The notes under the pieces were generated by a model, which ran no database searches, was not told the DNA's origin, and saw only the letters and a program-made list of their open reading frames with translations. Shown here piece after piece: positions 43,341-51,951 of a stretch of DNA of 64,000 nucleotides (positions within the stretch are counted from its first letter, which is position 1; the number at the start of each line of letters is the position of its first letter). Origin of the DNA: Virgibacillus natechei (GTDB taxonomy: Bacteria > Bacillota > Bacilli > Bacillales > Amphibacillaceae). Where the stretch lies: assembly GCF_026013645.1 (NCBI RefSeq), contig NZ_CP110224.1, positions 1,116,001-1,180,000 on the forward strand, in the 5' to 3' direction. The translations under genes were made by a program, and so were the position numbers.

Positions 43341-43460
43341 AAGCTATCCCTTCGGTTATTATCTATTTCTGATCCAGCTCGAAGTAGCACTGACGCTAAA
43401 TAAATTGTTGATAAATTATAGACGCAATTTATGGAATAATTAATATTATCAAAATATTGT

Positions 43461-43489
43461 TTGACTTCTCTTTTAATAATCAGTATCAT
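43461..43489 (+). promoter_or_regulatory. sigma-A promoter of the malonate operon
   Basis: TTGACT and TATCAT are separated by 17 bases, 62 bases before madL. Confidence 0.6.
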
Positions 43490-43497
43490 ATTCATTA

Positions 43498-43517
43498 GCA
43501 AATAGTCGACTGTATGC
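43498..43517 (+). promoter_or_regulatory. candidate GntR operator
   Basis: GCAAATAGTCGACTGTATGC is an imperfect 20-bp palindrome centred on GTCGAC, located just downstream of the -10 element. The GntR-family gene at the end of the operon is the likely ligand-responsive repressor. Confidence 0.45.
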
Positions 43518-43550
43518 AATTTTGTAAGCGATTACCAAGGGGAGGGTTTT

Positions 43551-43949
43551 ATGGTTATTTATGGTGTATCCTTGTTAGCTGTGTGTACAATTGTCGGTAT
43601 CATTCTTGGAGAAGTGTTCGGATTTGTGATTGGTGTGCAAGCTAATGTTGGTGGAGTAGGGATCGCAATGCTCATTTTGGTTCTCGTTATAGATGCTTTT
43701 AAAAAACGAGGACGCTTAAGCATGCCGACCCAAGACGGGTTATCGTTCTGGGGAGCGATGTATATCCCAATTGTTGTAGCGATGGCTGCTAATCAAAATG
43801 TGGTAGGAGCAATAGAAGGTGGCCCGTTAGCGATAACCGCTGGTGTTTCTGCCGTAATTGCGGGATTCTTATTTGTTCCTCTCATTAGCAAAATTGGAAG
43901 AAACCGAAAGGATACTTATGATCCTGGAGAGGATAGAAGAATACTATGA
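43551..43949 (+). CDS. madL: malonate transporter subunit MadL
   Basis: The 132-residue membrane protein has four hydrophobic helices and MadL-family features (MVIYGVSLLAVCTIVGIILG at the start, then a GVQANVGGVGIAML segment). MadL and MadM together form a sodium-dependent malonate transporter, first described in Malonomonas rubra. GGGGAGGG precedes the ATG. The gene opens the malonate operon behind a clear promoter, and its stop overlaps the madM start in ATGA. Confidence 0.9.
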   Translation: MVIYGVSLLAVCTIVGIILGEVFGFVIGVQANVGGVGIAMLILVLVIDAFKKRGRLSMPTQDGLSFWGAMYIPIVVAMAANQNVVGAIEGGPLAITAGVSAVIAGFLFVPLISKIGRNRKDTYDPGEDRRIL

Positions 43950-44713
43950 GTGATGATTTATTTAATGTGTTTGTCGATAATGGCCTAGTATTCGCTTTTG
44001 CACTTATAGGTGCGATTATGTTTGTTGCATACCTTATCTCACGTTATTTAACACGCGGTCATGTCCATGGATCAGCGATTGCAATTGTTCTTGGACTCGT
44101 TCTAGCATACATTGGCGGAGTTCATTCCGGTGGCGACAGTGGGATAGCCGATGTTCAATTATTTACAGGAATAAGTCTATTGGGTGGTGCCATGATGCGC
44201 GATTTTGCCATTGTTGCCACTGCTTTCGGTGCAAGTATGAATGAACTAAAACGGGCAGGCTTAGTTGGGGTGATTTCTCTTTTCGTAGGAGTTATTCTAT
44301 CGTTTGTCGTTGGAATAGTCATTGGATTGATGTTCGGATACACCGACGCAATTAGTTTAACAACCATCGGGGCTGGGGCAGCCACCTATATTGCCGGTCC
44401 TGTTACGGGCTCTGCTATTGGTGCTAGCTCTGAGGTAATCACCTTAAGTATTGCAGCTGGACTAATGAAATCTGTGCTTACAATGTCCGCAACACCTTTT
44501 GTAGCAAAATACATTGGTTTAAACAATCCTCGCTCTGCAATTGTTTTCGGCGGTTTATTGGGGACAACGAGCGGTGTTTCTGGAGGACTAGCGGCCACGA
44601 ATCCAAAACTTGTTCCCTATGGGGCGTTGACTGCTACTTTTTATACGGGACTCAGCTGTTTGCTAGGCCCATCGGTTATATTTCTAATCATGAGAGCTAC
44701 TTTCGGCGTTTAA
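43946..44713 (+). CDS. madM: malonate transporter subunit MadM
   Basis: The 255-residue polytopic partner of MadL has about seven helices and the conserved blocks YLTRGHVHGSAIAIVLGL, GGAMMRDFAIVATAFGA, TIGAGAATYIAGPVTGSAIG and GGLAATNPKLVPYGAL. It should form the main translocation pathway for malonate with sodium. It overlaps madL by four bases, so the subunits are produced together. The catabolic genes begin 68 bases downstream. Confidence 0.9.
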   Translation: MSDDLFNVFVDNGLVFAFALIGAIMFVAYLISRYLTRGHVHGSAIAIVLGLVLAYIGGVHSGGDSGIADVQLFTGISLLGGAMMRDFAIVATAFGASMNELKRAGLVGVISLFVGVILSFVVGIVIGLMFGYTDAISLTTIGAGAATYIAGPVTGSAIGASSEVITLSIAAGLMKSVLTMSATPFVAKYIGLNNPRSAIVFGGLLGTTSGVSGGLAATNPKLVPYGALTATFYTGLSCLLGPSVIFLIMRATFGV

Positions 44714-44781
44714 ATTTTTCCTTTATAAATAATCTAGGGTTAACTATATGGTTGATTACAATTGCTAGGAGGTGAGGTAAA

Positions 44782-45699
44782 TTGGTTACATTTTTATTTC
44801 CAGGTCAAGGTTCACAATTCCCAAACATGTTGCACTCCCTTCCAAACCACACGAAAATATATGAAGTGATAGAAAGAGCTGGTGCTTGTTTAGATGAAAA
44901 TCCTTATGATTGGTGTGTACCTAGTGCCCTTATATCAACCAGAAATATACAACTATCCATGCTTACCATGGGTGTAAGTTGTGCACGAGCACTCATGGCA
45001 GAAGGCGTTACACCTAAATTTGTTGCTGGGCATTCTGTGGGAGCATACGCTGCTGCAGTGATTTCAAATGTGCTCTCTTTCGAGGATGCACTTCAGGTTG
45101 TGAAGTACCGTGGAGAAGAGATGGAAGCAGCTTTCCCCGTAGGTTATGGTATGGGGGTTATTCAAGGATTGCCTTTTAACGTTGTTGATATCCTATTGAA
45201 AGAATGTCGTGATAAAGGCCATACTGTTTATATTGCTAACGAAAATTCCGCCAGTCAAATTGCTATTTCTGGGTATCGAGACAGTATTGAGTACGCTTTT
45301 AAAATAGCTAGTAAAAAGGGGGCAAGAGGGGTGCAATGGTTAGATGTTAGTATCCCTTCTCATTGTCCGTTATTCTCAGAATTAGGGAAAAGTCTCGATC
45401 AAAAACTAGATACTTTGGACATCGCAAGCCCCGAAGTACCTTATATCGCAAATAGGACAGCGAGAATGCTGAGTGATCCAGTATCTATCCAAAGAGATCT
45501 AGCATTTAATATTGAGGCGCCAGTGCGTTGGCATGATGGTATGACTATGTTATATGAACGTGGTGTTCGTCAATTTGTGCAACTTCCTCCTGGGGATGTT
45601 TACACAGACCTAATCAACCAAAATTTTGAAGAAGCACGTGCACTTTCAGTAGTAAATAATGTGGAATCATTAACAAATTTTCTTAGAAGGGATAGATAA
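44782..45699 (+). CDS. mdcH: malonate decarboxylase malonyl-transferase MdcH
   Basis: The 305-residue protein is related to FabD-type acyltransferases: LFPGQGSQFPNM near the start, the nucleophile elbow GHSVGAYAAAV (serine at about residue 79) and a conserved SIPSHCPLF histidine. MdcH moves a malonyl group onto the prosthetic group of the carrier MdcC to prime the decarboxylase. It starts at a TTG six bases behind AGGAGGTGAGG. Two bases separate it from mdcA. Confidence 0.85.
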   Translation: MVTFLFPGQGSQFPNMLHSLPNHTKIYEVIERAGACLDENPYDWCVPSALISTRNIQLSMLTMGVSCARALMAEGVTPKFVAGHSVGAYAAAVISNVLSFEDALQVVKYRGEEMEAAFPVGYGMGVIQGLPFNVVDILLKECRDKGHTVYIANENSASQIAISGYRDSIEYAFKIASKKGARGVQWLDVSIPSHCPLFSELGKSLDQKLDTLDIASPEVPYIANRTARMLSDPVSIQRDLAFNIEAPVRWHDGMTMLYERGVRQFVQLPPGDVYTDLINQNFEEARALSVVNNVESLTNFLRRDR

Positions 45700-45701
45700 C
45701 A

Positions 45702-47360
45702 ATGATTCAAAATTCTAATCTTAAACGTTCATGGACAACGAGAAGAGATGAAAAAAATGAGCGCATGCAAAAGGCTGATCCTCATTTAGAGGGGAAATAT
45801 GTTGCGACTGATCATATTACTGAAGTACTAGAGACATTGATTCAGCCGAAAGATAGAGTTGTTTTAGAAGGAAATAACCAAAAACAAGCTTCATTTCTAT
45901 CAACTGCACTTGCTAGTGTAAATTCAGATATAGTAAAAGAGCTTCATATGATTATGTCCAGTATTTCGAGGCCTGAACATCTTGATATCTTTGAAAAAGG
46001 AATCGCCAACCGAATAGATTTCGCCTTCGCAGGGCCACAAAGCTTACGTGTGGCTCAAATGATTGATGATGGTCAAATGGAAATGGGAAATATCCATACT
46101 TATTTAGAATTATACGGTCGCTTATTTATTGATTTAATTCCTTCTATTGCACTTGTAGCTGCTGACAAGGCAGATGAAGCTGGAAATCTTTATACAGGTG
46201 CAAATACGGAAGAGACCCCCACAATTATAGAAGCTACTGCTTTTCGTCAAGGCATCGTCATTGTTCAAGTGAATGAGCAAGTGGAAGAATTACCAAGAGT
46301 GGATATACCTGCTTCATGGGTTGATGTCATCGTTGTCGCTAAAGACCCCTACCAACTTGAAGCATTGTTTACACGAAACCCCCGTCATATTTCAGAGATT
46401 CAAATATTAATGGCAATGATCACGATACGAGGAGTCTATGAAAAGCATCAAGTTCAATCATTAAATCACGGAATCGGATTCAATACAGCCGCTATTGAGT
46501 TACTTCTGCCAACCTATGGTGAATCGCTCGGTTTACGAGGTAAGATTTGTCAGCATTGGGCTGTGAATCCACATCCCACGCTTATTCCTGCAATAGAAAG
46601 TGGTTGGATAGATAGCATTCACTGTTTCGGTGGAGAGCGAGGTATGGAAGAATATATTTCAGCTCGTTCAGATGTTTTTTTTCTCGGCCGAGATGGAACA
46701 CTTAGGTCGAATCGGACACTCTCTCAAATGGCAGGCCAATATGCCGTTGACCTCTTTATAGGTTCTACTCTGCAAATGGATTACGAAGGGAACTCGTCCA
46801 CAGTTACTAAGGGTCGTCTAGCAGGGTTTGGTGGTGCACCGAATATGGGGCATGACCCTAAAGGAAGACGTCACTCGACCCCCGCATGGCTTGATATGAT
46901 GAAACCGGAAGAAACGTTGGTTCGGGGTAAAAAACTTGTTGTTCAAATGATGGAGACACATCAGCAAGGAAATAACCCAGTTTTCGTGGAACGGCTTGAT
47001 GCTATTGATGTAGCGAAAGAGGCCAACTTAGATATACCTCCGGTTATGATATATGGTGAAGATGTGACTCATCTCGTTACCGAGGAGGGGGTTGCTTATC
47101 TCTATAAAACTAATAGTATCGCTGAGCGAAAAGAAGCAATTGCTGCCGTAGCAGGTGTTACTCCTGCTGGGCAAGAGCAAAGCTTGAAGCAAAAAGAACG
47201 GTTACGCTCACAGGGTATCGTGGCCTATCCTGAAGATCTAGGCATTCGTCGCTCTGATGCCAAGCGTTCTCTATTAGCTGCACAAAGCGTAGAAGACTTG
47301 GTAACTTGGTCTGACGACTTATATGACCCCCCACAACAATTCAGGAGCTATTGGTCATGA
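45702..47360 (+). CDS. mdcA: malonate decarboxylase alpha subunit (acyl-carrier transferase)
   Basis: The 552-residue alpha subunit transfers the acyl-carrier protein between acetyl and malonyl states, releasing acetate and binding malonate. Sequence marks are RDEKNERM at the start, EGNNQKQASFL, GIGFNTAAIELLLPTYGE and GGAPNMGHDPKGRRHSTPAW near residue 375. Length matches MdcA from Klebsiella and Pseudomonas (about 550). The gene overlaps mdcB by four bases (ATGA). Confidence 0.9.
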   Translation: MIQNSNLKRSWTTRRDEKNERMQKADPHLEGKYVATDHITEVLETLIQPKDRVVLEGNNQKQASFLSTALASVNSDIVKELHMIMSSISRPEHLDIFEKGIANRIDFAFAGPQSLRVAQMIDDGQMEMGNIHTYLELYGRLFIDLIPSIALVAADKADEAGNLYTGANTEETPTIIEATAFRQGIVIVQVNEQVEELPRVDIPASWVDVIVVAKDPYQLEALFTRNPRHISEIQILMAMITIRGVYEKHQVQSLNHGIGFNTAAIELLLPTYGESLGLRGKICQHWAVNPHPTLIPAIESGWIDSIHCFGGERGMEEYISARSDVFFLGRDGTLRSNRTLSQMAGQYAVDLFIGSTLQMDYEGNSSTVTKGRLAGFGGAPNMGHDPKGRRHSTPAWLDMMKPEETLVRGKKLVVQMMETHQQGNNPVFVERLDAIDVAKEANLDIPPVMIYGEDVTHLVTEEGVAYLYKTNSIAERKEAIAAVAGVTPAGQEQSLKQKERLRSQGIVAYPEDLGIRRSDAKRSLLAAQSVEDLVTWSDDLYDPPQQFRSYWS

Positions 47361-48193
47361 GTATTGTAAATACGTCAAATAATATCTCAGATGGTTTAAG
47401 AGGTAAACAAGCGACAGAATCTTTGCTTGCGGAAGTTCGATTAACTCCTAAACCAGGTTTAGTTGACCGTTGTGACAGTGGATCCCATAGTGATATGAAT
47501 CTTGCGCTCATGGAAAGCTCCGCACTATCATTAGAATTAATGTTTAAACGAATCGCTAATATTTCAATGAATAAACATCCTTCCCAATATTTGCGGGAAA
47601 GGATAGCCGAAATTGGTCGTAAAGGCGAGGTAGAAATGCTTCATGCTACTGGAGGTGTAAATACACACAAGGGTGCAATATGGGCTCTTGGATTATTAAC
47701 AGCTGCTTCTGTTTTCTTAACGCCGTTTGTTAAGAATAGTCGTGATGTTTGTCGTCTTGCGGCTGAACTTGCCCGCTTTCCAGACGATTGTTATCAGGGA
47801 AACAGAGATACAAATGGCATAAAAGTGCAAAAGCAATATAATGTAGATGGTGCTAAGGGCGAAGCAACAAATGGGTTCCCTCATATCATTAATATCGGTC
47901 TACCAATGCTCCAAAACACACGCATGCAAGGGTTTAGTGAAAATACAGCACAGCTTTATACCCTATTTGCTATTATGGCTGAACTTGATGATACGTGTAT
48001 TCTTTATCGAGGTGGTTATTCGGCTTTGACAATCGTCAAGAAAAGGGCTAGTAAAATTATTGAACACAACAAGCTAAACTGGAATGAACTTAAACGTCTA
48101 AATAAAGAAATGATTGAAATGGGAGTATCCCCTGGTGGTAGTGCTGATCTATTAGCAGCTACATTATTTTTAGATAAGATAGAAAATCAATAA
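47357..48193 (+). CDS. mdcB: triphosphoribosyl-dephospho-CoA synthase MdcB
   Basis: The 278-residue enzyme makes 2'-(5-triphosphoribosyl)-3'-dephospho-CoA, the precursor of the MdcC prosthetic group, from ATP and dephospho-CoA. Family motifs are LTPKPGLVDRCDSGSHSDM, TGGVNTHKGAIWALGLL, GEATNGFPHI and SPGGSADLLAATLFL. It is homologous to CitG. The ATG at 47357 is chosen because it overlaps the mdcA stop as ATGA; the frame two codons upstream begins at a TTG. Confidence 0.9.
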   Translation: MSIVNTSNNISDGLRGKQATESLLAEVRLTPKPGLVDRCDSGSHSDMNLALMESSALSLELMFKRIANISMNKHPSQYLRERIAEIGRKGEVEMLHATGGVNTHKGAIWALGLLTAASVFLTPFVKNSRDVCRLAAELARFPDDCYQGNRDTNGIKVQKQYNVDGAKGEATNGFPHIINIGLPMLQNTRMQGFSENTAQLYTLFAIMAELDDTCILYRGGYSALTIVKKRASKIIEHNKLNWNELKRLNKEMIEMGVSPGGSADLLAATLFLDKIENQ

Positions 48194-48208
48194 AAGGAGG
48201 TTTCCCAG

Positions 48209-48508
48209 ATGGAAACAATAAAATTTTCTTATCAGGCTAAAACACCATTGAAAAAGCTCGTTCATGTAGGGGTAGTAGGATCTGGAGATTTGGAAATTCT
48301 AATGGAGCCACAGGATCTGCAAGAGACCCACGTGTATATTCGTACAGGAACAAAAGGATTTGCAGGAACATGGGAGGCGATTTTGGATCGTTTTTTTTCA
48401 ACTCATGATCTTGCTGCTTCTATAGAGATTAATGATTTTGGAGCAACGCCAGGAGTAGTTAATCTCCGTTTGGAACAGGCATGGGAGGTGAGCCAACAAC
48501 ATGAATAA
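48209..48508 (+). CDS. mdcC: malonate decarboxylase acyl carrier protein MdcC
   Basis: The 99-residue delta subunit carries the CoA-derived prosthetic group on a serine; here the motif is GVVGSGDLEIL with Ser25, the same position as in Klebsiella. Malonyl and acetyl groups ride on this carrier during decarboxylation. AAGGAGG lies upstream of the ATG, and the 3' end overlaps the fused mdcDE start by eight bases. Confidence 0.9.
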   Translation: METIKFSYQAKTPLKKLVHVGVVGSGDLEILMEPQDLQETHVYIRTGTKGFAGTWEAILDRFFSTHDLAASIEINDFGATPGVVNLRLEQAWEVSQQHE

Positions 48509-50189
48509 TCTTGGAAAAAGAGTAAGTTTTGTAGAGTGTAATGCACGAGAAAGAGCGGAACAACTTCTAGATTCGAGTTCATTTCGCGAAATACTAGGTC
48601 CTTTTGATCGTATGGCTTCACCGCATTTGGAAAAACAAGGAATTGTTCCACAGAACGATGATGGCGTTATTGTAGCAAAGGGAGAAATGGATGGGGAATC
48701 AGCGGTAGTTATATCCATCGAAAGTGGATTTCAAGGAGGTGGAATTGGGGAAGTCTCCGGAGCTAAGATTGCAGCAGCTTTAGAGATGGTTTTAGAAGAT
48801 TATTATAACGGTATTAAAACACGTCCAGTGATAATTCTTGACACTGGAGGAATCCGTCTTCAAGAGGCCAACTATGGATTGTTGGCCATCGCAGAGATCC
48901 AGGCATCGGTTGTCGCTCTAAGGAAATATGTATCTGTAATCGGTGTAATTCCGGGGAAAATAGGTAGCTTTGGTGGTATGTCTATCACTGCGGGCTTGTT
49001 TGATAAATTGATTATGACTACTGAAGGTCGTCTCGGTTTGAATGGACCAGAAGTCGTTGAACAAGAAGCAGGCATCTCCGAATTGGACAGTAAAGACCGT
49101 CCTCTTATTTGGAAAAGCATTGGAGGCGCACAGCGTGTGGCTACATCACTAGCAGATGAGCTCGTTGAAGACGATGTAAAGCAAATCGCCACTTCGGTAA
49201 GAAAGGCGTTCGCAAATCAACTATCTAAATCAAAATGTACTCAAATAGAACAAAACCTTTCTTTACTTAAACAAGTCGATCCTAATAAAGACATTACACC
49301 TAATAATTTTCGGCAGCTTGTTTCTACATCACGGAGGTTTGTTGAATTTGACGCAAAGCAATCTCCTCCAGAAGCTAGCAGCCGCGGGCAAAAATGGTTT
49401 TATGCTTTAACGTCACTTAAATGTCCTAAAACAAAAGGGGCACCAACTGTTTGGTATGGAGATGCCAATCTGGGGGACGAATCAGCACGTTACATTACCG
49501 TAGGGCCAGATCCCCATAATCCTTTTTCGCGAGTAAGAGAAGGAGAAATTGGATTAGAAGAAGGGTGGGCGCTTGCTCAAGCAATTAAAGAAGTTGTAGC
49601 TGCTGATGCGAGCAAAGATCAACGTCGCCCTATCATAGCGATCGTTGACGTTCCGAGTCAGGCATATGGCTATAAGGAGGAGTTATTGGGTATACACCAA
49701 GCTTTTGCGGCTGCCGTGAATGCATATGCAGAGGCGCGTATTGCAGGTCATCCGATTGTAGCTCTACTTGTAGGAAAAGCCATTTCGGGGGCATTCCTTA
49801 GCCATGGGTTGCAAGCCAACCGTTTAATCGCATTCGATAATGAAGAAGTCAATGTACACGTTATGTCTAAGGGATCAGCGGCAAGGGTGACGAAACGAAC
49901 AATTGATGAGCTGGAGCGGGTCACTAAAGATGCACCTGCAATGGCATATGATATTCATTCCTTCCAAACACTAGGAGCATTACATGAACTTGTTGGTGGT
50001 ATACATGCTGATCAACCTACTAAACAGGATGTGGATAGTGTTAGTAATAGGCTGCAACAAGCGGTTGATGATATCCTATCAAAAGAAAATCGTAGTTTAA
50101 AGAATAGACTACATTCATCACTAGCTAAGAAAAGTCGAGCTCTCTCTATCAAAGTAAGAGAAGAAATGTTGAAACAATGGTATGATTAA
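48501..50189 (+). CDS. mdcDE: fused malonate decarboxylase beta-gamma subunit (MdcD-MdcE)
   Basis: This 562-residue protein joins two carboxyltransferase-fold subunits. Residues 1-260 match MdcD (beta): ARERAEQLLDSSSFREILGP, GGGIGEVSGAKIAAALEM, SFGGMSITAGL. Residues about 295-560 match MdcE (gamma): RGQKWFYALT, GHPIVALLVGKAISGAFLSH. The beta-gamma pair decarboxylates malonyl-S-carrier to acetyl-S-carrier. In Klebsiella and Pseudomonas these are two genes; here they are one reading frame without an internal stop. No biotin carrier or membrane sodium pump is present, so this is the soluble, biotin-independent type. Confidence 0.9.
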   Translation: MNNLGKRVSFVECNARERAEQLLDSSSFREILGPFDRMASPHLEKQGIVPQNDDGVIVAKGEMDGESAVVISIESGFQGGGIGEVSGAKIAAALEMVLEDYYNGIKTRPVIILDTGGIRLQEANYGLLAIAEIQASVVALRKYVSVIGVIPGKIGSFGGMSITAGLFDKLIMTTEGRLGLNGPEVVEQEAGISELDSKDRPLIWKSIGGAQRVATSLADELVEDDVKQIATSVRKAFANQLSKSKCTQIEQNLSLLKQVDPNKDITPNNFRQLVSTSRRFVEFDAKQSPPEASSRGQKWFYALTSLKCPKTKGAPTVWYGDANLGDESARYITVGPDPHNPFSRVREGEIGLEEGWALAQAIKEVVAADASKDQRRPIIAIVDVPSQAYGYKEELLGIHQAFAAAVNAYAEARIAGHPIVALLVGKAISGAFLSHGLQANRLIAFDNEEVNVHVMSKGSAARVTKRTIDELERVTKDAPAMAYDIHSFQTLGALHELVGGIHADQPTKQDVDSVSNRLQQAVDDILSKENRSLKNRLHSSLAKKSRALSIKVREEMLKQWYD

Positions 50190-50262
50190 CACGAGGGGAT
50201 CCTTTCTTTGGGTCTTCTTATCATAATATCACTAGTAGACCATTGGTGGGGGTAAGTAGACT

Positions 50263-50898
50263 ATGGCAAATCAAATTAATAAGGATGCACTTTCACATCA
50301 GATTGCTGCATATATCACTGAACAAATTATCTCTGGTGAGCTTAAGCCAGGTGATAAGCTTATAGAGAATAGCTATGCAGAGACTTATGGTATCAGTCGG
50401 GCACCTATTCGTGATGCTTTCTATATTTTAACGTTAGAGGGACTTGTGGAAAAACCTCCACGGAAGGCTGCGCTTGTACGTAAATATTCACAAACTGAAA
50501 TCTTCGATCTTTTGGAAATCCGGAACTTTCTAGAGTCATTAGCAATGAAAAGAATTGTGACTGCTGGTATCGATGAAGGTGGTTTAAAATTGATGAATAA
50601 AAAGCTTGAGGAAATGCAAAATGAAAAAGCTCCTGGTAAGTATGCAAGGCTTAATCATTCTTTTCACCAACACATTATAGATATGAGTAGAAGTCAAATG
50701 ATCAATGACATATATAATCGTCTCGGAACCCCATTATTAACTGTACAAAGCAATTCTTTCTCTAAGGAAGGGAAAATTACTAAATCTCTGAAAGAACATT
50801 TTTTACTCATACAATACCTGCAGTCCAATGAACTAAAAAAAGCACAACAATTATTGGAAAAACACAATGATGATGTACTAAAAGATTATATGAAATAG
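50263..50898 (+). CDS. GntR-family (FCD) regulator of malonate genes
   Basis: The 211-residue regulator has an N-terminal winged helix (ELKPGDKLIENSYAETYGIS then RAPIRDAFYIL) and a C-terminal all-helical FCD domain with metal-ligand-type residues (LNHSFHQHIIDMS). FCD regulators bind organic acids or their CoA esters, and MdcY in Acinetobacter is a GntR-type malonate regulator. It is the last gene of the malonate operon, 73 bases behind mdcDE, and may act on the palindrome at 43498-43517. GGGGG precedes the ATG. Confidence 0.85.
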   Translation: MANQINKDALSHQIAAYITEQIISGELKPGDKLIENSYAETYGISRAPIRDAFYILTLEGLVEKPPRKAALVRKYSQTEIFDLLEIRNFLESLAMKRIVTAGIDEGGLKLMNKKLEEMQNEKAPGKYARLNHSFHQHIIDMSRSQMINDIYNRLGTPLLTVQSNSFSKEGKITKSLKEHFLLIQYLQSNELKKAQQLLEKHNDDVLKDYMK

Positions 50899-51034
50899 AG
50901 CAACAATGAAATGAACCATGAAATGATTTATCCCAAATTGAAATTTGGTAATTGTCCTAATCTATCAAGGTTGCTTTCTGTTCTTAGATTACCTCTCCCA
51001 TTCTTTAGAATAGCCACTTGGCATTCGCCGAGTT
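50899..51034. other. spacer between gntR and its terminator
   Basis: Together with 51069-51244 this is a 346-base gap between convergent genes. Apart from the terminator nothing is recognised. Confidence 0.3.
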
Positions 51035-51068
51035 AGATGGTATAAGAGATCCCTTGTACCATCTTTTT
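51035..51068 (+). terminator. terminator of the malonate operon
   Basis: AGATGGTA and TACCATCT form a perfect stem around a 14-base loop and are followed by TTTTTG. Confidence 0.8.
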
Positions 51069-51244
51069 GATTCCCTTCCTATTGTGTAGAGGTTTTTATT
51101 TTAGCTAGGATTCCTAACTGGAAGTATGTATCAAAAATTGTTAAATAGAGAACTTATACTACAAATCGAAATCAAATGGTGGAATTTTCTGATTTAATAA
51201 GCGTTAGCAACATATTAAATACCCTTGCGTCGCACTTTAATTCA

Positions 51245-51853
51245 TCAAATCCACCTCCAGGGGTCGTCTACAAGCTGCGGTAAATTTGCTGTTTTGAGCA
51301 ATACCCCTCTACCCTTTGCCCACTCCCTTAGTGAAAAGGCTCCTACAGGTAATAGCACTTGTGCATCAATAAACATTGAAAAGGTGCTTAATTTTTCAAG
51401 TAAAGTTCGCGCCTCATCTATCCCCAAAGTTTCCTGCGGCGTTATCACAATATCAAAGTCACTATCTAACGTCGTAACTTTTTGCCCTGATACCATTTCA
51501 AAACCTACACTTCCAGCTGGCCCCCATTCTAAAGCATCATCAAACAATGATTTTAACCCCTTAAATGTTCTTTTTGCCTCGGATAAGTGTAAGTATTCGG
51601 GCCCTAACTTCGTAAGATCAGCTGGTCGATAATGAGCCTTCACGCTTGTTGGCATTATATAAGCCGCGTACCGCTGTGCTTTATTAGACCCTCGTATTCC
51701 AACTGGGATTTTTACTCCAGATGTTGTTCCCCATCTCACGACGACAATAGGCGAAGTTGATAAGGATGTTTTTACCCATTCAGGAATATCTTCATAATCA
51801 CTAGTTTGTAGATCCCCCCAGCTAGATATTAGCAATAAGTCATGTGGTTTCAT
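51245..51853 (-). CDS. mdcG: malonate decarboxylase holo-ACP synthase MdcG
   Basis: This 202-residue nucleotidyltransferase attaches the phosphoribosyl-dephospho-CoA group to Ser25 of MdcC. Motifs are VVRWGTTSGVKIPVGIRG, KAQRYAAYI and the metal-binding LDSDFDIVI. It completes the malonate set but lies on the opposite strand, convergent with the operon and 98 bases downstream of the LacI-type gene, so it may be transcribed with that regulator. The ATG at 51853 has GAAGGTG upstream; the frame reaching 51955 overlaps the LacI gene and is rejected. Confidence 0.85.
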   Translation of the reverse strand: MKPHDLLLISSWGDLQTSDYEDIPEWVKTSLSTSPIVVVRWGTTSGVKIPVGIRGSNKAQRYAAYIMPTSVKAHYRPADLTKLGPEYLHLSEAKRTFKGLKSLFDDALEWGPAGSVGFEMVSGQKVTTLDSDFDIVITPQETLGIDEARTLLEKLSTFSMFIDAQVLLPVGAFSLREWAKGRGVLLKTANLPQLVDDPWRWI

Positions 51854-51951
51854 TATTAACACCTTCTTTCGTGATTTGTAGGATCGGTTGAACTTTAATA
51901 TAATGCATTCTTTGAGCAGTTCGACTTCTTTGTTTTGCCCCCTCACATCCC

